Positions 33,256-43,222 of a stretch of 64,000 nucleotides of DNA are shown piece by piece. A model generated the notes under the pieces. The model was given only the letters and a program-made list of their open reading frames with translations, made no database searches and was not told the DNA's origin. Source of the stretch: Mesotoga prima MesG1.Ag.4.2. Its GTDB lineage: Bacteria; Thermotogota; Thermotogae; Petrotogales; Kosmotogaceae. Location of the stretch: assembly GCF_000147715.2 (NCBI RefSeq), contig NC_017934.1, positions 2,852,001-2,916,000 of the forward strand, read 5' to 3'. The stretch's first letter is position 1; each line of letters starts with the position of its first letter. The position numbers and the translations under genes were made by a program.

Positions 33256-33807
33256 CTAGAAATCAAAATTGTATCTTCCTGCCAGATGAAAGTGAGGAAA
33301 GAACGTCGAGTGTCTTGCCAGCTGATCTCCAAGGTTGAATCCCACATTTATGATTGAAGTTGCCAGCTCGAGACTGAAGTCGCTCATGTCGAAGCCTGCT
33401 CCGATGTGGGAGACTAGCGGAAGATACTTTATGTCTCGAGCTGCAAGGATGCTAGACAGTTCAGTCATCGCCGTTACCTTGAAGAAGACAGGCGGAAGAG
33501 AAGACGCGAGATCTTCGAGTCCCAGTTCGGCATAAAGTCCTATGAGTGATTGCGTGGGGTCAAGAGAATAGAATTCCATTTCCTCAAAGCCGAATCCGAA
33601 GACCGGAACATCTGCAATAATGCCTAAGACGGGTTTGCTAAACAACATCCAGCCTACCTGAGTCCTCCCGAAAAACTGGAGATCAAATTCCTTCGTCTGT
33701 CTGTTTTGGTTGAGAACAAACCCCATACCAACGGAGAAATGAGTGGCAACCAGTGCCGAGGCCATTCCCAGAATCAAAACAAATACTGCAATTCGTTTCA
33801 CTATCAC
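33256..33807 (-). CDS. Putative secreted beta-barrel-like protein
   Basis: A 183-residue protein with a signal peptide (KRIAVFVLILGMASALVA) and a beta-rich mature part ending in FHLAGRYNFDF, an aromatic-terminated strand typical of outer-membrane barrels. It starts 18 bp after the baeRF-like gene with GGAGGTG upstream, so both are in one operon. Family unknown. Confidence 0.6.
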   Translation of the reverse strand: MIVKRIAVFVLILGMASALVATHFSVGMGFVLNQNRQTKEFDLQFFGRTQVGWMLFSKPVLGIIADVPVFGFGFEEMEFYSLDPTQSLIGLYAELGLEDLASSLPPVFFKVTAMTELSSILAARDIKYLPLVSHIGAGFDMSDFSLELATSIINVGFNLGDQLARHSTFFPHFHLAGRYNFDF

Positions 33808-33825
33808 ACCTCCTGTAGGTTCAAA

Positions 33826-35019
33826 TCAATATCTCAGCCTTGCGGCAATTTCGCAATCAAGTAGTTCCTTATCTACCACCACTACTTTGCCGTCGTTGTT
33901 TACGACACTCCTTACGATCCACGGACCTACGTTTCTAACCTCTCTGCTGTCTTTGACTGCATGTGTATATACGAGCTCTCTCCCAAGCACGTAACCCCTC
34001 TTTCTCTCAGTTGGGTTAATGAAAAGGGTATCGATCCTTCTATCATTTGCTGCTTTAGAGACTTCTGTCCATCCTTCAACGTATTTCTCGAAATTCTCTT
34101 TCGCGTTGTGAAGAAATTCCCTTCGGATCTTTCTGCTCACGCTCTCTATAAGCTTCGAGGCATCTTCCTGTAGCTGCCTCTCTTGATTAAGGGTTTTCTG
34201 GACGAAGACAGGGTGTGCATAAGGCAATAATTGCCTCGCTTCGTTTTTGAACTTCTCCATAGTCTCGTTAAAGGAAGAAGAGTAATAGATGACTAGATAG
34301 TTAACATCTTTTGGAAGATCTTCGTCGTTCTTTATCAGTGAGGCAATCTTCTGAAGAAATCTTCGGTTCTCTTCTTCTTTTGCCCTGCCGACTTTCTCCG
34401 AAGCGTTGCCGTGGTACATCGCTCCTGAGGAAGGTGAGGGAGAGTATTCCTCCATATACTCCTGTTCCTTTTTCCTAATGAATTCATTTTCAATACTCTT
34501 TATTAACGAAAGCTTGTTGCCATCCATCGCATAGAAAGATGACTTCTCTCTCTCCAACGATACGATCAGGGCGTCTATGGACGAACTTGAAAGCCAGATC
34601 AACTGATCAAGATCAAAAGTCTTGCCTATGTATATCTCTTTCTCCGGTACCTGTGAAAGAGGGATGATGCTCAAGCCTTCTATCACCTCATCGGCTTTTA
34701 CGTCTTCTCCCATGCGGAATTCAACGAAAATCGCCAATCCTCTTCGAAGTTCTTTTGTATTTCCCAAACCAGTAAGAACGGCTTCAACAATTCTTTGATT
34801 GATCTTTCCCATTCCAGATAACTTCTCGTCCTTTCTCAAATGCTCAAGGATGAATGACTTAACATGTCTTTCGGCATCGGCTCTTGTCATGTTTTCCATA
34901 GGGAAGTAGAATGTGAGAAGATAAGAGTCTGATCTTATTTCCGCCTCTACATTCAGGAGCTTTTCGAGTTCTTTTTCCATCTCAGCTCTTCGAAGAACGC
35001 GTGGTTTGAAATCATCCAT
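33826..35019 (-). CDS. Bacterial archaeo-eukaryotic release-factor-like (baeRF) protein
   Basis: A 397-residue soluble protein. GAMYHGNASEKVGRAKEEENRRFLQKI and the following YLVIYYSSS-x-NETMEKF match the central strand-helix pattern of the eRF1 domain 2/3-like baeRF family, and ANDRRIDTLFINPTERKRGYV resembles its third domain. Such proteins are proposed to act on ribosomes, sometimes in phage defence, with no settled function. No GGQ motif is seen, so a peptide-release role is not supported. Divergent from the MFS gene at 35183. Confidence 0.55.
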   Translation of the reverse strand: MDDFKPRVLRRAEMEKELEKLLNVEAEIRSDSYLLTFYFPMENMTRADAERHVKSFILEHLRKDEKLSGMGKINQRIVEAVLTGLGNTKELRRGLAIFVEFRMGEDVKADEVIEGLSIIPLSQVPEKEIYIGKTFDLDQLIWLSSSSIDALIVSLEREKSSFYAMDGNKLSLIKSIENEFIRKKEQEYMEEYSPSPSSGAMYHGNASEKVGRAKEEENRRFLQKIASLIKNDEDLPKDVNYLVIYYSSSFNETMEKFKNEARQLLPYAHPVFVQKTLNQERQLQEDASKLIESVSRKIRREFLHNAKENFEKYVEGWTEVSKAANDRRIDTLFINPTERKRGYVLGRELVYTHAVKDSREVRNVGPWIVRSVVNNDGKVVVVDKELLDCEIAARLRY

Positions 35020-35182
35020 TGAATCTGCCTCCTTCCATGCTTTCTGGTGGTTTGAAAGAACCTTAGGGCTCTACTGTCTAGAATACATTTGATCTAATCT
35101 TGGAACATCCATTCGTTCACATTGGCTGCGACCGTTTCAATTCAATTATAACCCCAGAAAATGTAGTACAATAGTCGCGGAG

Positions 35183-36463
35183 ATGATTCGTTTGGCTAAC
35201 AGTTTACTATGCTTGCTCCACTCTAGAATGGGGAGAGCCTTTCCGGCCTTAAAAGTTAAAAATTTCAGATACTTCTGGATCGGTCAACTCATATCTGTTA
35301 TGGGAACATGGATGCAGACAGCTGCTCAGTCATGGCTTGTTCTGACAATTACCGATTCGCCGTTTTTGCTGGGACTCCTCGGAGTTGCTCAGTTTACTCC
35401 TGTGCTTCTATTTTCGCTACCTGCAGGAGTCTTCGTCGACCGATTTCCCAAAAGAAGTATCGTTCTGCTGACTCAGACGATCTCCATGATTCTGGCCTTG
35501 ATTCTTGCAATTCTTGTATTCACAGATTCGGTTCAGTACTGGCATATATTTCTTCTCGCTCTTGGCCTAGGGATGGTAAAGACACTTGATATTCCTGCAA
35601 GACAGTCTTTCATGATTGAACTTGTGGGACGTGATGTTGTGCTGAACGCAGTCGCGTTGAACTCAACAGTAATGAATCTGGGAAGAGTAGTGGGCCCGGC
35701 GGTTGCCGGGGTCGTTATGGCTCTGGTTGGAGCAGGCTGGTGTTTTCTGGTTAACGGTGTGACTTTCCTGGCTGTGATCTTTGGATTATTGAAGATAGAC
35801 GTTGAACCTGTAATAAAGAAGCGACCAAAGGGAACCGTGATACCGGATATCAAGGAAGGGCTAGTTTACCTGTTTAGTAAGCCGATACTGACTACGACAA
35901 CCCTCATTCTGGCTATTGTGAGTACCTTTGGCATGAATTACAGCGTCCTAATCCCTGTTTTCGCGAGAAATCAGCTTGGTCTTGACGCGCAAGGATATGG
36001 TCTTTTGATGTCCGCTCTGGGAGTAGGATCCATGCTTGGTGCGCTAATTGTTGCAAGCAGCAGTTCAAGAGGGCCGAATAGAGTTCGACTCTTTGTCGTT
36101 CCGTTCATCACATCATCGCTTTTTATGATTATGGCATTCAACAGATCCTATGCCTTTTCGGCTTTGCTGATTGGCTTGATGGGATTTGCGAATATCTTCT
36201 TTACAACAACTGCTAACAGTCTTATGCAAATAAATTCCGATAATGAGTTTAGGGGAAGAGTTATGAGCGTATATTCGCTCGTCTTCGCAGGGTCAACACC
36301 TATCGGGAACATGTTTGTGGGTTCGATTGCCGACAAGGCCGGTGGAGGCAGCGCTTTCTTCTGGGCCGGCGTTGTAACTTTTTTTCTTGTGGCGGCTACG
36401 ATTATCGCTCACAAAATAAGGAAGAGATCAGTAAGGGTGAAACCGGAGCAACATCCTGACTGA
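35183..36463 (+). CDS. Major facilitator superfamily transporter (EntS/DHA3-like)
   Basis: A 426-residue protein with about 12 membrane spans. The region ALKVKNFRYFWIGQLISVMGTWMQTAAQSWLV is a typical N-terminus of DHA3 drug:H+ antiporters, and GVFVDRFPKRSIVLLTQT is the loop 2-3 signature. Natural start is uncertain: the ATG at 35183 is used here, but the ATG at 35228 gives the family's usual N-terminus. A TACAAT element at 35167-35172 would place transcription almost at the first ATG. Substrate unknown; drug export is plausible. Confidence 0.85.
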   Translation: MIRLANSLLCLLHSRMGRAFPALKVKNFRYFWIGQLISVMGTWMQTAAQSWLVLTITDSPFLLGLLGVAQFTPVLLFSLPAGVFVDRFPKRSIVLLTQTISMILALILAILVFTDSVQYWHIFLLALGLGMVKTLDIPARQSFMIELVGRDVVLNAVALNSTVMNLGRVVGPAVAGVVMALVGAGWCFLVNGVTFLAVIFGLLKIDVEPVIKKRPKGTVIPDIKEGLVYLFSKPILTTTTLILAIVSTFGMNYSVLIPVFARNQLGLDAQGYGLLMSALGVGSMLGALIVASSSSRGPNRVRLFVVPFITSSLFMIMAFNRSYAFSALLIGLMGFANIFFTTTANSLMQINSDNEFRGRVMSVYSLVFAGSTPIGNMFVGSIADKAGGGSAFFWAGVVTFFLVAATIIAHKIRKRSVRVKPEQHPD

Positions 36464-36516
36464 AGAATCAACCAGAAATGTTGTATAATCTCAATGTTTA
36501 TATCCGGGGTGATAAC

Positions 36517-37473
36517 ATGTCGAGTATTCCCTTCTCCCGGATTTCCAGGTTCTGGGGGCTAAAGAGGAAAATCGTACTTGAAAAAAAGACTAACGCTAGA
36601 GCTTTCATTGTGAGGTCTGGCAGTATTTTTTACGTATTGAAGAGGAGGGTCGCATCTCTTCCTTCTAGATCTTGCCAGACTGAGCTTCTTAAATACCTTG
36701 TCCAGAGTGGGCTTCCCGTATCTGCGCCTATTCCCTCGGGAAGTGGTGAGTTCGAGGTGAAGATAGGGAAATATGTATATTCGCTGTTTCCATACATAGA
36801 AGGCGAAAAGGCCGATTCCAACATTTCCAATGCCACGCCCGAAATGGCGGAGGAGCTAGGAATCTTCACCGGGAGGCTTCACAGAGTTCTTAAAGAAGCA
36901 GAAGGGAGTTTCTTCGAAAGAACTAATCTGCTGAAATCCCTCACCTCTGCAATTAGGTATTTCAACTCGACCGGATCTTTCTTTTCAAGATCAGATATGG
37001 AAATGATAGAAGAGTTTTTCACAGATTTCTACAAGCTCTATTACAAGCTTCCGGTCCAGATAATCCATGGCGACTATCATCCAGGCAACATAATAGTGCA
37101 CGAAGGAAAGGTTTCTGGGATAATAGACTTTGATTGCGCGACCAGAGAAGTGAAAGCGCTGGATCTCGCTTATCTTATTCACAGTGTCTTTGCAGAGTTT
37201 TCAAGAATGGGTTCACCTTCACTCTTCCTCTACCTGCTTCCTCACTTGCTTGAAGGCTATTGCCTTGAGAACACTCTTTCTTTTGACGAACGGGAGAGCT
37301 TGGGTTATCTTCTTGCTGCTATCTCAATAATTCAGATACACTATTTTTCGGCAAACGGACTTTCTGACGAAGCGAATTTTGCATCGACGGTTTTCAGATG
37401 GATTTACCTGAACAACCATCGAATAAAGGAAAAGTCCGGACTGGTTCTAACGCGTTCCAAAAAGGCAGTCTGA
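36517..37473 (+). CDS. Aminoglycoside-phosphotransferase-like kinase
   Basis: A 318-residue kinase. IIHGDYHPGNIIVHEGKVSGIIDFD contains the Brenner motif (HGDxHPGN) and the second IDF/WD metal site. The start at ATG 36517 is preceded by GGGGTGAT; TATAAT at 36484-36489 lies upstream. The family includes antibiotic kinases, homoserine/choline kinases and many of unknown substrate; nothing here assigns one. Part of the N-lobe is present. Confidence 0.8.
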   Translation: MSSIPFSRISRFWGLKRKIVLEKKTNARAFIVRSGSIFYVLKRRVASLPSRSCQTELLKYLVQSGLPVSAPIPSGSGEFEVKIGKYVYSLFPYIEGEKADSNISNATPEMAEELGIFTGRLHRVLKEAEGSFFERTNLLKSLTSAIRYFNSTGSFFSRSDMEMIEEFFTDFYKLYYKLPVQIIHGDYHPGNIIVHEGKVSGIIDFDCATREVKALDLAYLIHSVFAEFSRMGSPSLFLYLLPHLLEGYCLENTLSFDERESLGYLLAAISIIQIHYFSANGLSDEANFASTVFRWIYLNNHRIKEKSGLVLTRSKKAV

Positions 37474-37829
37474 AGATTTATCGGATAGTGAAAGCCCCTC
37501 CATGTTTTCTTGTCTCTCTTGTTCTTACCCGTTTAACAATTGCCTCCATATATGTCATCCTTTCTGCATTGTCTTATCGGATAATTCGTTGATTGTAACG
37601 AAGTATCTGCGATCAAATCGACTATAGTTGTAATTCCTCCTAAAGAGAAACCGCATAAGAAGAAATGGAACGATCCATTCACTCCAAGTGTCTCGAAAGC
37701 GATCTCCCTAGGATTCTCAATAATACAAGCACTCATTGACGGATTCATTCTGGTTCGCTCCAATTATTCTTAACTGGTATGGTGCTATCGAAGTTATGGC
37801 ATATAATCCGTTTATAGGAGGCGGACTAT
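37474..37829. other. Spacer upstream of the MocR-type regulator
   Basis: No gene or RNA seen. TATAAT at 37802-37807 and AGGAGG before 37830 are the only regulatory sequences I can support. Confidence 0.5.
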
Positions 37830-39329
37830 ATGATTGGGTTGAAAATTGTGATCGACAGGAACTCCGAAGTCCCTTTTTTCAAGCAGTTAGTTGATCAACT
37901 GAGAACGGCAGTAATAAGAAGGGAGATACCTGAGGGGACACGACTCCCTTCCGAACGGGAGCTTTCGAAGCTGCTGAGGCTGAACAGAAGTGTTGTTGTA
38001 AAGGCTTACAATGAACTGAAGCTGGACGGACTTCTGGTTTCGAAAACGGGCAGTGGAACATACGTAATTTCGGCCCATCCGCAAAAAAAGGAATTCGACA
38101 TGATTTCCTGGGGAGAACAACTCAACTCATGGGCTACCCTTCCGGCCGGTTCGGCAAGATGGGTAAACCTTCTCAAAAGTCTGTCGGATGGTTGCATACG
38201 TCTAGATACAGGTGTGCCTCACGTAGGCGCCGATCAGGTTGATCTGATGAAGGAGATACTTGGAAACCTAACCGATGAGGAACTGATCACTACACTGAAT
38301 TATCCTTCGCTAAGGGGCCACCCGGAACTCATCAAGTATCTTTGCCTGAGAATGAACAGCTCTGGACTTCACATAAACTCGAGGAACATGCTGATCACTG
38401 TGGGCACCGAAGAAGCTATCTATTTGTTATTCTCGGCTCTAGCGAGACCGGGAGAGACGATAGTCATCGAAAACCCGACCTACGTTAACGTAATCAACAT
38501 CTCGAGAATGTTTCAGCACAGAGTTATCCCTGTAGAGAGGAACTCGGAGGGTTTGAATCTTTCTACACTGGAGAACGTGTTAAATAGAAGCCGGGTAAAA
38601 TTCATATACACTATGAGCTGCTCGCACAACCCGACAGGGGCAAACATGCCCGAAAGGAAAAAGGAAGCCCTCGTCAAACTCTCAGAGCAGTATTCGGTTC
38701 CCATAATCGACGACACTGTGTTTTCCGAAATCCAGTATGATCTTCCTGCACCCAAATCACTCAAGTACTACGACACCCATAACTGTGTTATCGAGATCGG
38801 CGGCATTTCTAAGGCCTACGCGCCAGGGCTCAGGATAGGCTGGATAATCGCCGATGAAGCATTGATCGAAAGGCTGATCGAGCCCGTAAGAATGATCTCA
38901 CTTGGAGTCCCGAATTTCAGCCAGCTCGTTGCAGCCAAGATGCTTTCAACAGGAGAGTATGACGCTTTCCTGAAAAGATATCTAGAACTGTGCCTCAAGA
39001 AAAGGGAGACTACGAAAAGAGCTTGTTACAGACATCTTCCTGGTTACATAAGAGTGAACGAGGCTCAGGGGGGCAACTTTTTCTGGCTAGAACTGCCGGG
39101 TTCTATGGACGGCTGGAAGCTTGCGGAAGAAGGAATTGAACAGGGTGTTGCCGTCGCTCCCGGGAGTCTCTTCACGTTCGATTCGAGTGGCAGGAGTTTC
39201 GTGCGCCTCAATCCTCTGGGGGTTCCGCATGATCAAATCGAAGAGGGAATAAGCCGGCTTTCGAGAGCAATCGAGTCTAATTCAAAGAGAGATAATCGTG
39301 AGGAAGGGACGGTTTCAGTGGTAGTTTAG
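37830..39329 (+). CDS. MocR-type regulator (GntR domain fused to aminotransferase)
   Basis: A 499-residue fusion. Residues ~10-75 are a GntR winged helix (GTRLPSERELSKLLRLNRSVVVKAYNEL). The rest is a fold-type I aminotransferase with HNPTGANMP, IIDDTVFSE and the PLP lysine in ISKAYAPGLRIGW. Such regulators sense PLP or amino acids; some control PLP synthesis (PdxR). Its pdxST genes lie 32 kb away and other genes flank it, so the target is open. ATG at 37830 with AGGAGG upstream. Confidence 0.9.
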   Translation: MIGLKIVIDRNSEVPFFKQLVDQLRTAVIRREIPEGTRLPSERELSKLLRLNRSVVVKAYNELKLDGLLVSKTGSGTYVISAHPQKKEFDMISWGEQLNSWATLPAGSARWVNLLKSLSDGCIRLDTGVPHVGADQVDLMKEILGNLTDEELITTLNYPSLRGHPELIKYLCLRMNSSGLHINSRNMLITVGTEEAIYLLFSALARPGETIVIENPTYVNVINISRMFQHRVIPVERNSEGLNLSTLENVLNRSRVKFIYTMSCSHNPTGANMPERKKEALVKLSEQYSVPIIDDTVFSEIQYDLPAPKSLKYYDTHNCVIEIGGISKAYAPGLRIGWIIADEALIERLIEPVRMISLGVPNFSQLVAAKMLSTGEYDAFLKRYLELCLKKRETTKRACYRHLPGYIRVNEAQGGNFFWLELPGSMDGWKLAEEGIEQGVAVAPGSLFTFDSSGRSFVRLNPLGVPHDQIEEGISRLSRAIESNSKRDNREEGTVSVVV

Positions 39330-39339
39330 AGTTCGAGAC

Positions 39340-40434
39340 TCAGGAACCATGTGGATGGGAGAAATACCTGTGTGCCCAGAAGAGAAGTAGCGAAGAGCTC
39401 CCGGTCATCAGTCTCACGATGGAATGCTCGTAATTGAATTCGGTTATTCTCTTCAAGAAATTCGAGAGGCCTCTAATCTTGGGAAGAAGATAACTTCTCT
39501 CTCCTATCCGCAATTCTCTGCTGTTCATGGAGACTCTTCCTGCATAACTGGTTTTGGCGCCACTGCCAATTTCCATCTCCGTAACAGTCCCCTCGCCCAC
39601 TTCGATTCCTCCGTTTAGGGCAATATGTTCAGCGAGAATTTCTCGCTGGATCCCGATGATCTCTGGAACTGTCCTTCCCGAGACAAGTCCATAATCGTCT
39701 ACAGTCAAGGATGTTCCGCATTTATCACAGATCGCTGAATCTCCTGAGGCTTTGACCGTCTGAAATTCACCACACTTTTCGCAGAACCAGATGATCTTCT
39801 CTATCCCTTCTGCTTTGTTCCTGCCCTTGAACATAACCTTCTTCTCTTCCTGCCATCTCCAGTCAGAAGCTTCAGAAAGGAAATCTAGCGCTTCTTTCCC
39901 GGCAAAGGACTTGAACTCCACTTCTATCCTTCCCCATCTATGATGATCCGCCCACCTTGGCTTTGTAAGGTATGCCCCACTCATTCTAGCTGCGACAACC
40001 GGTACATCGAGCCTCTCCAAGAACCTGTCTGTTCCAGGCGGAACCTCGCCAAACTCGCCATCCCACGTTACAGAACCCTCCGGCATCAGGCCAAGAACTC
40101 CACCGTTGCTCACGACCTCAATCATCTTTCTCATGGCGGGGATATCGGGGACACCCTTCCTTTTCTGAATTGCTCCCGCCGCCCTCAAAATCGGTCCCGA
40201 AAAAGGGTTGTCGAAATTTCCAGCGGCCACAGCCCATACTATTGGGAAGCTCGTAAGGGCCTCGATCAAAACGGCGTCGATGAAGTAAGCATGATTGCCA
40301 ATCAGAATAAACGGAGGTCTGGGCAACTTTTCCATGCCTATTCCATAGAGATTGTATCTCTTAATGAAGGGGACCCTGAGAATCGGTCTCAGCGCTCTCC
40401 AGATTAGCTTGTCTCCAGGGAGTCTTCTCTTCAT
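39340..40434 (-). CDS. PlsC-type acyltransferase with an inserted zinc ribbon
   Basis: A 364-residue protein. The N-terminal half is a lysophospholipid acyltransferase domain with the HxxxxD motif as NHAYFID (near residue 50) and the second motif LMPEGSVTWDG. After residue ~215 two CxxC pairs (CEKCGEF and CDKCGTS, about 20 residues apart) form a zinc ribbon. A C-terminal ~100-residue part follows that is beta-rich. I chose ATG 40434 with AGGTG 9 bp upstream over GTG 40446, which is too close to that site. Expected role: acylation of glycerophosphates or another small acceptor. It overlaps or nearly overlaps the broken propeller gene upstream. Confidence 0.8.
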   Translation of the reverse strand: MKRRLPGDKLIWRALRPILRVPFIKRYNLYGIGMEKLPRPPFILIGNHAYFIDAVLIEALTSFPIVWAVAAGNFDNPFSGPILRAAGAIQKRKGVPDIPAMRKMIEVVSNGGVLGLMPEGSVTWDGEFGEVPPGTDRFLERLDVPVVAARMSGAYLTKPRWADHHRWGRIEVEFKSFAGKEALDFLSEASDWRWQEEKKVMFKGRNKAEGIEKIIWFCEKCGEFQTVKASGDSAICDKCGTSLTVDDYGLVSGRTVPEIIGIQREILAEHIALNGGIEVGEGTVTEMEIGSGAKTSYAGRVSMNSRELRIGERSYLLPKIRGLSNFLKRITEFNYEHSIVRLMTGSSSLLLFWAHRYFSHPHGS

Positions 40435-40438
40435 CGGA

Positions 40439-41617
40439 TCACACACCTACTTTTCTTCCGGATCTGCTTTGATCGCATCCGTATTGCGGCCAAGAACCCG
40501 AAGGGGAAGAGCCCGTCTTCAGCGCGCCCAGTCTACTCCTACCACCAATATCGTTCGAAGTAACGGCATAATACGGTACGCCTTCCTCACTCGTTACAGG
40601 TGAACCCAGGCTGTCTTTTCCTATGTATTCGGATGACTCAATCTGCCCAAAAGAGTTCAGTTGGAAGATCTTTGCCTCGCCACGTACGATCACATAAATA
40701 TTACCATTGGAAGAAGAAATCGGAGTCGCCACTATTTCATCTTCAAGCTCCGTGCTCCATATCAAAGATCCTTCACTGGATATTGCCTACCACTGTCCAT
40801 AGAACGCACGGGCGAAGATCAACCCCTTATCTCCAACTACCGGACTAGCCGCAATCGCTGAATTTTCAGGATTTTCTGCTATCTGAAGGTTCCACTTCTC
40901 GGAACCGTCTACCGGATCAAAGACATAAAGGTGACCATCATGGTATGTACTGTAAACGGTCCGCTCTTCACCTATTGCCGGACTGGAATAGAAGCCGGAA
41001 GATATAGTCTCAGTCTCATTTCTCCAGAGAAACTCCCGACCCTTAAGTGCAAAGATGTAGTTTGAATCACTCCCCCCGGTTGTCATTGTGCAAAAAAAGA
41101 CTGTTTTGTCTATTCCGACTAAAGACCTCGACCAGATCTCTCGTCCGGTTTCGAAGTTCCAGAGTTCCTTCCCGCCTGAAGAGATGCAGTAGAGAACACC
41201 GACATATATTCCAAAATACACGTTGCCAAAGGCATCGAAAGAGGGACTTACCCTGACTGTGGTGGCTCCCGCTTCCTCTGTTCCTCCAAATGACCCATGA
41301 AGTACACCTTCACTCGAAAGTTTCATTTGTCTTCTCGAAGTAGTTCCAATATGTTGGTCACCCTCACTGTTAATGGATGCGTCACTGCTGAACCATTCAC
41401 CGCTGACTGACTTCAAAGAGAAGAGTGTTCTGTGGGATTCTAGACTTGAGGTGAACGAGAATGTTGTGTCCATAGTGTTCACGAAAATCTCTCCATTTCT
41501 ACCGATTACTGGGCTGCTGAACCGAAAAGACCCATCCACTCCGGAATAAAAACCGCCCAAAACAAGGAAGAGCGAGATGTGGGGCAGATCGTAATTGCTT
41601 CCAAAACAACACCTCAT
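40439..41617 (-). pseudogene. PQQ-like beta-propeller gene interrupted by one TAG
   Basis: One reading frame runs 41617 to 40439 on the - strand and is broken by a single in-frame TAG at 40787-40789. The upstream part contains several propeller repeats (KELWNFETGREIWSRSL, GHLYVFDPVDGSEKWNLQI, SPVVGDKG). The part after the stop continues AISSEGSLIWSTELEDE and ends with WPQYGCDQSRSGR. In this family the position is usually Tyr (GxLYAxxxxG), so a TAT/TAC-to-TAG change is the simplest cause. The N-terminus has no clear signal peptide. It is either a pseudogene, a sequencing error or a readthrough case. Confidence 0.75.
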
Positions 41618-41932
41618 TGCTTGTAAGCGTCATTTAGCGAATATCTTGTATCAATCATAACTCATTCATCTCTCGAAACGAAGGTTCTTTTGGGTCCCTC
41701 TTAGATTCCAGTTTCGCAGTGTAAACTTCGAGTTGGCGATCGAATCATTTTCCGCTCAGCGTCGATCGTGATTATCCACAGCACTGAATACAAGTCGAGC
41801 GAATCATGTCATTCATATTAGAGATATCTTTCTTCAAGACCTAGGGAAAGTGCCATAATATCTTCATCGTCGGGCCAACCAAAGGTTGCACGCCCCTTTA
41901 TTTGTTGAGTTTTTTGAGATACAATGGGACTT
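41618..41932. other. Divergent spacer between the propeller pseudogene and the anion carrier
   Basis: No gene seen. The only supported element is the -10 sequence at 41920-41925, which would give an almost leaderless transcript for the next gene. Confidence 0.5.
41897..41925 (+). promoter_or_regulatory. Promoter of the ArsB/NhaD-like gene
   Basis: TACAAT at 41920-41925 with a weak TTTATT 17 bp upstream (41897-41902). Transcription would start about 41932, directly before the ATG at 41933. Confidence 0.5.
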
Positions 41933-43213
41933 ATGGACAGGATCTTCATTGTAGTTTATTTCATATTGACTTTCATACTTATTGTACTTTCAAAGAGACG
42001 GAGGGTACTGATCGCCTTTACCGCAGGTATGATGCTTGTGGCCCTCAAGGTCTCCGAGAGTATGAGAATCGAAACAATTTCCCAGTTCGTGGACTTCAAC
42101 GCCATATTTCTTCTAATAGGAATGATGGTTATTGTTGCTGTAATTAAATCGACGGGATTCTTTCAGTATGTGGCAGTCAGGACTTTGAAGGCGACAAAAG
42201 GTAACATCCTTTTACTATCGGTGCTATTTTCCGCTCTTATAGCGGCCTTTTCAATGGTTTTGGACAATGTGACTACGATGATCATGTTCATGCCCATCAT
42301 TTTCTTTGTCGCAGATACTGCAGGATTCAATCCTTTTGGATTCACGGCTGTTATGATTCTCGCTTCAAATATCGGGGGGTGTATGACCCTTGTTGGCGAC
42401 CCTCCAAACATTATCATAGGTAACGCATCGAAGATTCCATTCTTGACCTTCACCAGTCTTGTGTTTATTCCGCTTGTACTGACATATATAGTTCTAATGC
42501 TAATCTCGCGATTCAAAATTCTAAGGGGTCTCTCATCTATTTCGGACAAGAAAGATGAGATTCAAGGACTTAAGCTGGACGGAGTAATAACCAACAGAAA
42601 GTTGATGTATGTCAGTCTGGGCACATTGATAGTTGTTGTCATTGGATTTGCAGTTCATAGCATTGTAGATATCGAAATGTCACTATTTGCGGTTTTGGGA
42701 GCTGCATTTCTGCTTTTGTATACCGGAAAGGACTTTGAATCGGTGGCAAATGAAGTCGACTGGAACGCCATTCTCTTCTTCATCGGGCTCTTTTCACTTG
42801 CATATTCTCTTGAAAGCACGGGAATAACAAGTGAACTTTCCGATCTTGCGTTAGGTCTTTCCAGCAACCCCGCAGTTCTTTCTATGCTTATACTCTGGGT
42901 CAGTGGAATGATCGCAATGGTGACTGGCGCCATTCCCGTGGTCACGATATTCATTCCGATTGTTGCTGAACTCTCTGTTCACTATCCGCTTCAATATGAT
43001 CTCTGGATTGCACTTGCTTTGGGAGCAAACCTCGGTGGGAATGGAACAGTAACCGGCCATCTTGCAAATGTGATGTGCTTTGAGATGGTCAACAAAGAGT
43101 ACGGAAATACGCACAGTTTTCTCGATTTCATGAAGATCGGATTCCCCTCTTCCGTTATCTCTCTGGCAATCTCGAGTTTGTTTCTGATTATTAGGCTCGT
43201 TATCTTCGGATAA
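41933..43213 (+). CDS. ArsB/NhaD-like ion transporter (IT superfamily)
   Basis: A 426-residue integral membrane protein with about 11-12 spans. NVTTMIMFMPIIFF and GCMTLVGDPPNIIIGNAS (the GDPxN motif) and GANLGGNGTVTGHLANVM mark the IT superfamily, with inverted repeats each containing a re-entrant loop. Members exchange arsenite, Na+/H+ or dicarboxylates; the substrate is not fixed here. The ATG at 41924 overlaps the -10 box, so I chose 41933 (MDRIFIVVYF). Confidence 0.85.
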   Translation: MDRIFIVVYFILTFILIVLSKRRRVLIAFTAGMMLVALKVSESMRIETISQFVDFNAIFLLIGMMVIVAVIKSTGFFQYVAVRTLKATKGNILLLSVLFSALIAAFSMVLDNVTTMIMFMPIIFFVADTAGFNPFGFTAVMILASNIGGCMTLVGDPPNIIIGNASKIPFLTFTSLVFIPLVLTYIVLMLISRFKILRGLSSISDKKDEIQGLKLDGVITNRKLMYVSLGTLIVVVIGFAVHSIVDIEMSLFAVLGAAFLLLYTGKDFESVANEVDWNAILFFIGLFSLAYSLESTGITSELSDLALGLSSNPAVLSMLILWVSGMIAMVTGAIPVVTIFIPIVAELSVHYPLQYDLWIALALGANLGGNGTVTGHLANVMCFEMVNKEYGNTHSFLDFMKIGFPSSVISLAISSLFLIIRLVIFG

Positions 43214-43222
43214 CTATGACTG

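Noticed and set aside
40787-40789. Pyrrolysine or programmed readthrough at the TAG
   Set aside because: No supporting genes or stimulatory signal are visible; a nonsense mutation or sequencing error is simpler.
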